A stretch of 8,441 nucleotides of DNA from Holophagales bacterium (GTDB lineage: Bacteria; Acidobacteriota; Holophagae; Holophagales; Holophagaceae): contig JAITFL010000194.1 of NCBI GenBank assembly GCA_031281385.1, forward strand, positions 1 to 8,441, read 5' to 3'. Positions 1-5,358 of the stretch are shown here, in pieces. How positions within the stretch are numbered: the first letter of the stretch is position 1; each line of letters opens with the position of its first letter. The notes beneath the pieces are model-generated. The model had not been told where the DNA came from. It saw only the letters and a program-made list of their open reading frames with translations, and ran no database searches. The position numbers were made by a program, and so were the translations under genes.

Positions 1-1
1 T

Positions 2-355
2 TATGCGGACGGGAAGGCCCATAAGGTGAGCCTAGAATACCCAGACGATGGCTACACGCTTATTTATTTCTTGGACGCGAAGTCGTACCTGCCAGCCAAG
101 GTTGAAACCAAGTATCCGGACTCTAATTACAAATACCCCATCTTCGCCTTTGATGACTACAAGAAGGTCAATGGCATAAACGTCCCCCATGCTTGGACTG
201 ACTTCAAACCTGGAACCCCGGGTGATTCTTCTGCGGGCCTTCCAAACATCGAGCCTTCCCAAGAGCAAGCTACAGTACAGAAAATTGAAATCAACCCAAA
301 GATCAGCGATTCGAGCTTTCTGCCACGGGCCGTCCCTGATCGCATCAAGTTTTGA
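2..355 (+). CDS. LolA-like periplasmic (lipoprotein-sorting-like) protein, C-terminal part
   Basis: The frame is open from position 2, so the gene starts upstream and only the last 117 residues are visible. An internal GTG at 26 is not a likely start, because the protein pattern continues unbroken before it. The visible part has the strand-rich pattern of the C-terminal half of LolA-like proteins: a 'YFLDAKSYLPAKVE' strand, then a 'DYKKVNGINVPHAW' segment, and finally 'VQKIEINPKI..SSF' before the end. LolA carries lipoproteins across the periplasm, but many secreted proteins share this fold without that role, so the substrate is unknown. The downstream gene starts 15 nt after the stop, which suggests one transcript and a related envelope function. 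The fold assignment rests on pattern recognition only. Confidence 0.6.
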   Translation, partial: YADGKAHKVSLEYPDDGYTLIYFLDAKSYLPAKVETKYPDSNYKYPIFAFDDYKKVNGINVPHAWTDFKPGTPGDSSAGLPNIEPSQEQATVQKIEINPKISDSSFLPRAVPDRIKF

Positions 356-370
356 TGGGGGGCGACCAAA

Positions 371-2092
371 ATGTTCAGAATAGTGTGCAGATCGCTTTTG
401 TTTGCTGTTGCGGCGACAAGCCTTTGTGCACAAGGCTTTGATTTTGGCAATGTCTTTCTTGCGAAGTCCGTCAGGGCCAGCAGGCTGGAGTATGACCTTC
501 AGAAACAGGCAGTCATATATCGCGTCAACGATGACAAACTTGTCATGGACAATGCCGCCAGGAAATCTGTAACCGACCGCCTTGCCCCGTACCACACTAT
601 CACAGACATTGGTTATGCAGAATTAGACACGGCCCAATATGAGGTATGCTGCGACATGTTTGGCCTTGACCGCAAACCTAAACAGGAGATGCTTGTCCTC
701 TATTTCAACGGGAACGCCGCCCAGTTTCCCAACGATAACAAGGACATTGACTTGCTGCGCGAGTTCAGGAAACTGGGCTGGGTGCCTTTGGACGCGCGCC
801 TCGACGAGTTTGCCAAGATCAACCCGTACAACCAGGAGGCCATTGCCATAAGGTTCTCGGAGGCGGCAAGCAAGGTGATACCTGTAGCCCAAGCAAGCAT
901 GTGGGCTACCCTGCCGGCAGCGACGAGGGATCAATATAAATTGCCAAAACAAGACCGCGACCAGGAAGCCGACGCCAAGGTCGTTTCATTGTTCATTGAC
1001 GCTCTCAGATCCGTCAATGCCCTGAAGAGCCTGGATTGGATGGCAAACGACGGGGATGGGCTTAGCCCAATGGGCACAGTCGGTATTTTACGCGATTGCC
1101 CACAATCCCCCATACTGCTGGAAAACCAAGAGCTGCAAAGAGAGGCGGCGATCCTTTTGGAATCCCTTGGAAAAGAAATAGCTCATTATCCCTATTCATA
1201 TTTCCGCTATAAATACTGGGCTGGCGTTTCCGCAATTGTCAAAGGCTACGACCCAAGGGAGCTGCTGGACAAAATCAAGTTCTACCCCATCTCCCCAGAT
1301 GGCTACGGCGTATATAACTTTTTCCCGGACTTGGCGGTGGGGCTGGTTAACCCAAGGTTGGCCGTAGATTCGCAGTCCATCCTCGACATCTTTGACAATA
1401 CCTTAAAGTTTATGGACTATGGGGCGCAGTGGATGCTGGAACAGGACCCCCGCCTGGATGGCATCTTTGGCGACGCTTACGCCGATTTGGCCATAAAAAA
1501 AGCCGAAGCATTGATCCAGCTTCAACGATATTCTGATCTGGAAAAGCACTTGGAAGACACGTGGCAGACAGTAGGCCCACGCTGGACGGTTATCGTGAAC
1601 AATCTGCGAAACCCACGGGTGGCGCTGCGGGGTGGAGGCATTGGCGACTTGCCAGACACAAACAAAAAAAGAGTGGACGCAATACTGGATCAGCAGCCAA
1701 GGCCAATGGCCGCAAAACCCCAGGCAGCCGCAAATGATTCTGACGATGGCGGCATCAGCCCAGAACGCAAGAACCTAAACGCGCTGGAGCGCTTCATTAG
1801 GCTGAACCCCGACGCCTACTACGCCATGGACATGTACTGCAGGGATGCGGCGAAGTTCCTACCCGACGGGGATATAGAGAAAAACATCTACAACTATGCA
1901 AGGATCACCCGCACGCCGCCCAGCCTTGCCGCATATTCAAAAATGGAGGACAAGGAGAACTGGGCCCGACTTGCCTCAAGGATAATTTCAGAGGGGCTGC
2001 AGGAACTTTGCAACGCCCCGTTTGGCTTGGAAAAACCCTTGGCTGAACCTCAGCCGCTGGGAAGACCTGGACTTGGACAAGAACGCCATTGA
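371..2092 (+). CDS. Secreted protein of unknown function (frame broken near its 3' end)
   Basis: The ATG at 371 has a run of six G at 357-362, a Shine-Dalgarno-like site 8 nt upstream. The first 20 or so residues (MFRIVCRSLLFAVAATSLCA) form a Sec signal peptide, probably cut at A-Q; no good lipobox precedes the cysteine. The mature protein has a mixed N-terminal part with strands such as 'MLVLYFNG'. A largely helical remainder follows, rich in 'AYADLAIKKAEALIQLQ'-like segments, and a low-complexity Ala/Pro/Asp linker lies near residues 440-465. I do not recognise a family; the helical part could be a TPR- or HEAT-like solenoid, which is inference. The last 19 residues or so before the stop at 2092 are out of frame with the original protein. 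The remainder lies in the next frame to 2348, giving 658 residues if repaired. It probably shares a transcript with the LolA-like gene. Confidence 0.75.
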   Translation: MFRIVCRSLLFAVAATSLCAQGFDFGNVFLAKSVRASRLEYDLQKQAVIYRVNDDKLVMDNAARKSVTDRLAPYHTITDIGYAELDTAQYEVCCDMFGLDRKPKQEMLVLYFNGNAAQFPNDNKDIDLLREFRKLGWVPLDARLDEFAKINPYNQEAIAIRFSEAASKVIPVAQASMWATLPAATRDQYKLPKQDRDQEADAKVVSLFIDALRSVNALKSLDWMANDGDGLSPMGTVGILRDCPQSPILLENQELQREAAILLESLGKEIAHYPYSYFRYKYWAGVSAIVKGYDPRELLDKIKFYPISPDGYGVYNFFPDLAVGLVNPRLAVDSQSILDIFDNTLKFMDYGAQWMLEQDPRLDGIFGDAYADLAIKKAEALIQLQRYSDLEKHLEDTWQTVGPRWTVIVNNLRNPRVALRGGGIGDLPDTNKKRVDAILDQQPRPMAAKPQAAANDSDDGGISPERKNLNALERFIRLNPDAYYAMDMYCRDAAKFLPDGDIEKNIYNYARITRTPPSLAAYSKMEDKENWARLASRIISEGLQELCNAPFGLEKPLAEPQPLGRPGLGQERH

Positions 2093-2348
2093 CTGGCATG
2101 CCTTTATGAAGAACAGCGTCTTTTGGTACAACCCGATGTATTACGTGACTAGCAACGCGACCAGAAGCGGGATGCCAGAGGCAGTCTTTGTCAAGTACTT
2201 GGGCCAGGCGGAAAAGGCGCAAGACTGGGCCTCGGTGCTGTCAGCATGCGAAGCCAGATATAAGCTGGACAAGAAAAACTGCCAAGATGAACCGATTTTG
2301 GTGGCATGGAAAAAGGCCGAGGAAAAGCTGGGCAAGCAAGGCCGCTAG
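2022..2348 (+). pseudogene. C-terminal part of the secreted protein, displaced by a +1 frame change
   Basis: This frame overlaps the end of the 371-2092 frame and has protein-like composition, for example 'WLNLSRWEDLDLDKNAIDWH' and 'EAVFVKYLGQAEKAQDWASV'. Removing a single A from the five-A run at 2031-2035 joins the two frames smoothly (..FGLE-NPWLNLSRWEDL..) and gives one protein of 658 residues. There is no convincing ribosome binding site before the TTG at 2022, so separate translation is unlikely. The C-terminal segment looks helical, like the upstream part. Whether the extra A is a sequencing error, a real mutation or a recoding site cannot be told from one read of the sequence. Confidence 0.7.
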
Positions 2349-2438
2349 CCATAGGGCAGATGAGGTATCAGCGCAGAATTGCCGAGATGTTGATTTCCAG
2401 CGTCGCCAAGTCGGGGTCGTCCAGCCTAATTTTTTTTG

Positions 2439-2467
2439 TTGAAAATTATTGCATTTGGCGATAAACT
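2439..2467 (+). promoter_or_regulatory. Predicted sigma70-type promoter for rplI
   Basis: TTGAAA at 2439-2444 (5 of 6 bases of the -35 consensus) is followed after 17 nt by TAAACT at 2462-2467 (4 of 6 of the -10 consensus). It sits just after an eight-T run (2430-2437) and would give a leader of roughly 125 nt before rplI. This is a prediction from consensus match and spacing only. Confidence 0.45.
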
Positions 2468-2523
2468 TGCCTTTGTAACGCCTAACCCAAATGGGGAACG
2501 GGCCCTGGCTTTTCAGGTGCTCT

Positions 2524-2543
2524 GGCCGGAATGGCTTCCGGCC
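2524..2543 (+). promoter_or_regulatory. Hairpin in the rplI leader
   Basis: GGCCGGAA (2524-2531) pairs perfectly with TTCCGGCC (2536-2543) around a TGGC loop. No T-run follows, so it is not a standard terminator. It lies in the predicted 5' leader of rplI and may stabilise the mRNA or act as a regulatory element. A second, weaker hairpin at 2584-2599 (CCTGGA / TCC-A-AGG) would cover the GGAG Shine-Dalgarno sequence at 2587-2590. Confidence 0.45.
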
Positions 2544-2600
2544 TAACCGGAACGGGGACAACGCAAATGCGCTGGACGTAAGCCCTGGAGCTTCCAAGGT

Positions 2601-3050
2601 ATGGAAATCCTGTTAATTGAAAACGTCCCCAACTTGGGCATTAGGGGCGACATCGTAAACGTCAAGGCCGGGTATGCGCGCAATTTCTTGCTCCCGCGCA
2701 AAAAGGCCCTGCCCGTGACCGCTGGCAACAAACGCCAGATTGAGCTGGAAAAAGAGAGAAACATCAAGCTAAGGGCCAAAGAGCTGGCCGCCGCCCAAGA
2801 GTTAAAGGCCCGCCTTGACACCATTTCCCTCAGCATCTCCAAAAAGGCGGGCGAAAAGGGCCAGCTTTTTGGCTCGGTCACCAACGCCGACGTCGCCGAA
2901 TTGCTCAAAGCCCAAGGCTTCGAAGTTGAAAGGCATTCCATTTCATTGCCCCACGTCAAGGAAGTTGGCACATTTGAAGTGGAAATACGCCTTTACACCA
3001 ACGTTCACTCAAAGTTGCAGCTCACAGTCACCGCGCTGTCGGCTGAATGA
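2601..3050 (+). CDS. rplI: Large ribosomal subunit protein bL9
   Basis: The protein has 149 residues, the usual length of full bL9. The N-terminal 23S rRNA-binding domain shows the signature 'VPNLGIRGDIVNVKAGYARN' followed by 'FLLPRKKAL' (residues about 9-37). A long connecting helix rich in Lys, Glu and Ala follows (about 42-72). The C-terminal domain carries 'GQLFGSVTNADVAELLKAQG' (about 87-107) and ends with 'VHSKLQLTV'. bL9 binds at the base of the L1 stalk and helps maintain reading frame and ribosome spacing. The ATG has GGAG 10 nt upstream. rplI often sits with rpsF, rpsR or ssb; here those are absent and an HU gene follows 75 nt downstream, probably on the same transcript. The identification is secure. 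Confidence 0.97.
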   Translation: MEILLIENVPNLGIRGDIVNVKAGYARNFLLPRKKALPVTAGNKRQIELEKERNIKLRAKELAAAQELKARLDTISLSISKKAGEKGQLFGSVTNADVAELLKAQGFEVERHSISLPHVKEVGTFEVEIRLYTNVHSKLQLTVTALSAE

Positions 3051-3125
3051 TTTTTCAATCCACTAATTTGGGGCAAACCGCAGGAAACGTCATTGCGCTC
3101 CCCACTAACACAAGAGGGTAATATC

Positions 3126-3422
3126 ATGACAAAACAACCCAAGCCAGAAACAATCGGCATCCCAGAACTGGCCGCAACGCTGGCGGACAAGCACGACTTG
3201 ACCAAGGCCCACGCCAAAGAAATCTTGGATGGCCTGCGCGACAATATTGTCTCCACCATCATCGAAGGTAAGCGCGTCGGCATATTTGGCCTCGGCACCT
3301 TTGAAGTGAGGGCCACCAAGGAAAAAATGGGGCGCAACCCCAAGACTGGCGAACAGATCAGGATTCCCGCCGGCCGCAAGGTGGTGTTCAAGGCCGCCAA
3401 GGGGATCAAAGACAAAATGTAG
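3126..3422 (+). CDS. HU-family DNA-binding protein
   Basis: The chosen ATG at 3126 has GAGGG at 3114-3118, 7 nt upstream; a TTG at 3093 in the same frame lacks this and would add 11 unusual residues. The 98-residue product has the HU/IHF plan. A helical dimerisation part contains 'IPELAATLADKHDLTKAHAK', then comes 'GIFGLGTFEVRATKEKMGRN'. The DNA-bending beta arm reads 'RNPKTGEQIRIPAGRKVVF', including the proline of the RNP motif that intercalates into DNA in this family. The end is 'KAAKGIKDKM', typical of HU. It bends and compacts DNA as a dimer in the nucleoid. A short N-terminal extension (MTKQPKPET) precedes the domain. HU versus an IHF subunit cannot be settled, but HU is the better fit. 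An intrinsic terminator follows. Confidence 0.93.
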   Translation: MTKQPKPETIGIPELAATLADKHDLTKAHAKEILDGLRDNIVSTIIEGKRVGIFGLGTFEVRATKEKMGRNPKTGEQIRIPAGRKVVFKAAKGIKDKM

Positions 3423-3454
3423 GCGCATAGCCAAGGCAAAGTGCCCACCCCCCC

Positions 3455-3482
3455 AAGCCCGGCGTCGCTGGGCTTTTTCTTT
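3455..3482 (+). terminator. Intrinsic terminator after the HU gene
   Basis: AAGCCC (3455-3460) pairs with GGGCTT (3470-3475) around a 9-nt loop. The right arm runs into a T-rich tail (TTTTTCTTT). It starts 32 nt after the HU stop codon and would end the rplI-HU transcript. Confidence 0.8.
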
Positions 3483-3569
3483 ATGCTGGGCCGATTTCCA
3501 ACTGGGCAAACTGCCACTGCACGTTTTGCATCGCTCTCCTTGAATCCATTTGGCCGCCATAGTACTCTC

Positions 3570-3696
3570 TATAGCAGTTCAACCTATTGTAGGTTGAACT
3601 GCTATGCCAGGATTTGCTTACAAATCATGGCCGCGTATTGCTCGTAGGCGGGCTTGGCCCGCCGTTAAGCGAGCAATGCAAGCGTGAATTGCTATA
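3570..3696 (+). repeat. Array of three hairpins inside an outer inverted repeat
   Basis: Hairpin 1 is perfect: 3571-3586 pairs with 3590-3605 (16 bp, loop TTG). Hairpin 2 is GATTTG-CTTA-CAAATC (3611-3626). Hairpin 3 has an inner stem GGCGGGC-TTG-GCCCGCC (3647-3663) and an outer stem ATTGCTCG / CGAGCAAT (3637-3644 / 3670-3677). The left arm TATAGCAGTTCA (3570-3581) also matches TGAATTGCTATA (3685-3696) in reverse with one mismatch, so the whole block can close on itself or fold as three separate stems. No open frame of note covers it. It could be an extragenic palindromic repeat, a small non-coding RNA or a leader of the tnaA transcript. Apart from this array and the terminator, I see only the repeated motif described in the findings in 3423-3782. 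Confidence 0.7.
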
Positions 3697-3782
3697 TACG
3701 CAAGATGATTGCAAAGGTTGGATCAGGCACTTCGATTATGGACTACAATAAGTTGAATTGCTCTAAAATGGAGGCGTAGCGG

Positions 3783-3875
3783 ATGAGATTCTTTGGCCGT
3801 AAGAAGCATAGGCGGGCCGAACACGAGGCCCGCTCGGAATGTGAAGCCAAAGACCTTTCATTGGTTGTCCATTAA
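3783..3875 (+). CDS. Possible 30-residue leader peptide before tnaA
   Basis: An ATG at 3783 has GGAGG at 3770-3774, 8 nt upstream, one of the best Shine-Dalgarno sites in the window. The frame runs 30 codons to TAA. The peptide starts MRFFGRKKHRRAEHEARSEC, with a very basic N-terminal half and a mixed, more hydrophobic end (..DLSLVVH). It contains no tryptophan and no proline near its end, so it lacks the features of the classical TnaC leader peptide. A perfect 7-bp hairpin, GCGGGCC (3812-3818) with GGCCCGC (3827-3833), lies inside the frame. The gap to the chosen tnaA start is 65 nt. A role in translation- or transcription-coupled control of tnaA is plausible but unproven; chance, or part of a larger repeat, is the main alternative. 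Confidence 0.4.
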   Translation: MRFFGRKKHRRAEHEARSECEAKDLSLVVH

Positions 3876-3886
3876 GATTTCCTGCC

Positions 3887-3901
3887 GGACGTTAAATGTC
3901 C
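3887..3901 (+). promoter_or_regulatory. Short dyad between the small frame and tnaA
   Basis: GGACGTT and AATGTCC flank a central A, giving seven pairs of which one is a G-T. It lies 39 nt before the chosen tnaA start. It could be a protein-binding site or a small RNA stem. Short dyads arise by chance, so support is weak. Confidence 0.2.
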
Positions 3902-3940
3902 AATATCCCGAACCCTTTTCATTTACCGATGGAGCAAAAA

Positions 3941-5317
3941 ATGCCAAAGAGAAGAACAATGATCGAGCCATTCCGCATCAAGTCCGTTGAGCCAATCAAA
4001 GTCACCACGCGGGAAGAGCGTGCCAAATACCTTGAAGATGCAAAACTGAACGTGTTTCTCCTTAGGGCGGAGCATGTTTTGCTGGACTGGCTCACTGACA
4101 GCGGCACGGGGGCGATGTCCAGCGCACAGTGGGCGGCCATCATGCTGGGCGACGAGAGCTATGCAGGCGCAAAGAGCTTTTACAGGCTGAAAGAAACATT
4201 GTCGGATATAACGGGCATGGAGCATTTCATACCCACGCACCAAGGACGCGCCGCCGAAAAGGTTCTCTTTGGCTCGGTGTGCAAGAAGGGTGACCTAGTC
4301 CCAAACAACGGCCACTTTGACACCACAAGGGGCAACTTGGAATTTTTGGGCGTCGAGGCGGTTGACTTGGGCATAGAGGAAGGGCACCACCCAAGCGTCA
4401 TCCACCCATTCAAGGGTAACATTGACCTTGCAAAAACAGAAGAACTGCTAAAAAAGGAGAGCGGCAGGATTCCATTTGGGATGATGACCATAACAAACAA
4501 CACTGGGGGCGGCCAACCAGTTTCGATGGCCAATCTCCGCGAGTACAGCAAGCTACTGAAAAAATATGGCAAGCCGCTCGTAATGGACGTGTGCCGCTTT
4601 GCGGAAAACGCCATGTTCATCAAAATGCGCGAGCCGGGCTATGAGAGCAAGACGATAAAAGAGATATGCCAAGAGCTTTTCAGCTATGCAGACGGGGCCA
4701 CCATGAGCGCGAAGAAGGACGGCTTAGTGAACATAGGCGGCTTCATCATGCTTAGGACGGATCAGTGGCTGGATAAAGTGAGGGAGATGTTGATACTCTC
4801 GGAGGGCTTCCTGACCTATGGCGGCATGGCTGGCAGAGACTTAGAGGCTCTTGCGGTCGGCCTTGAAGAGGGCATGGATGAAGACTATCTGCGATACCGC
4901 CTCAGGACGGCGGAATACTTTGGCGAAAAGCTCGATGAAATTGGTGTCGGCTTTATCAAGCCGACCGGCGGCCACGCAGTTTACATAGATGCCAAAAGCG
5001 TATTGCCCAATATGCCTGTTCAGCACTATCCCGCATGTGCGCTATGCAACGCCCTTTATGTTGAGGGCGGCATACGAGGAGTGGAGATAGGCTCTGTCAT
5101 GTTCGGCAAGCGCCTGCCCGATGGCACGGAAACCTATCACGACATGGAGCTGGTGCGCCTAGCGTTCCCACGCAGAATGTACACACAGAGCCACTTTGAC
5201 TTTGCGCTGGAAGCCATTGCCGAGGTAAAAGAGAACGCCGACAAAATCAGGGGCGTGCGGATAACCAAGCAGTCCCAGTATTTGCGCCACTTCACGGCAG
5301 AGTTTGCTTGGGCGTAG
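3941..5317 (+). CDS. tnaA: Tryptophanase (tryptophan indole-lyase)
   Basis: This PLP enzyme splits L-tryptophan into indole, pyruvate and ammonia in the cytoplasm. The ATG at 3941 is preceded by GGAG at 3931-3934 and puts eight residues before 'EPFRI', as in E. coli TnaA; ATGs at 3896 and 3929 are in frame but less likely. The product has 458 residues, close to the family norm. Seen motifs are 'LTDSGTGAMS', 'IPTHQGRAAE', 'NNTGGGQPVSMAN' (N187), 'VMDVCRFAENA' (D216, R219), and the PLP lysine K259 in 'MSAKKD'. The close relative tyrosine phenol-lyase differs at three active-site positions. Here 'FDTT' gives Asp127 (Thr in the lyase of Citrobacter), 'VEIGS' gives Ile383 (Arg there), and 'LRHFTA' gives His450 (Phe there). 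All three favour tryptophanase. No tnaB-type permease is visible; the next gene is convergent. Confidence 0.94.
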   Translation: MPKRRTMIEPFRIKSVEPIKVTTREERAKYLEDAKLNVFLLRAEHVLLDWLTDSGTGAMSSAQWAAIMLGDESYAGAKSFYRLKETLSDITGMEHFIPTHQGRAAEKVLFGSVCKKGDLVPNNGHFDTTRGNLEFLGVEAVDLGIEEGHHPSVIHPFKGNIDLAKTEELLKKESGRIPFGMMTITNNTGGGQPVSMANLREYSKLLKKYGKPLVMDVCRFAENAMFIKMREPGYESKTIKEICQELFSYADGATMSAKKDGLVNIGGFIMLRTDQWLDKVREMLILSEGFLTYGGMAGRDLEALAVGLEEGMDEDYLRYRLRTAEYFGEKLDEIGVGFIKPTGGHAVYIDAKSVLPNMPVQHYPACALCNALYVEGGIRGVEIGSVMFGKRLPDGTETYHDMELVRLAFPRRMYTQSHFDFALEAIAEVKENADKIRGVRITKQSQYLRHFTAEFAWA

Positions 5318-5358
5318 AGCCAATTGCAAAAAGTTAGTGAAGTGTCGAGAATATAGTA

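Noticed and set aside
2384..2437. Terminator ending in the eight-T run at 2430-2437
   Set aside because: No stable stem could be found directly before the T-run.
2368..2448. Minus-strand stretch encoding IRLDDPDLATLEINISAILR
   Set aside because: It looks protein-like but is only some 25 codons between stops, with no start; a relic of a gene end is possible but cannot be supported.
2360..2464. A 34-codon frame after the secreted protein (starts MRYQRRIAEML)
   Set aside because: The ribosome site is too close to the ATG, and the frame runs through the predicted rplI promoter.
3093..3125. Longer N-terminus for the HU gene from a TTG at 3093
   Set aside because: No ribosome binding site precedes it, whereas the ATG at 3126 has GAGGG at ideal spacing and matches normal HU length.
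3783..3875. Classical TnaC leader peptide
   Set aside because: There is no tryptophan and no Trp-Phe-Asn-Ile-Asp-like motif, so it is only called a possible leader peptide.
3896..3940. Earlier tnaA starts at 3896 or 3929
   Set aside because: Neither has a good Shine-Dalgarno sequence; the ATG at 3941 has GGAG 6 nt upstream and gives the usual N-terminal length.
5318..5358. Shared bidirectional terminator between tnaA and the dipeptidase
   Set aside because: No stem with a T-run is visible in the 41-nt gap.
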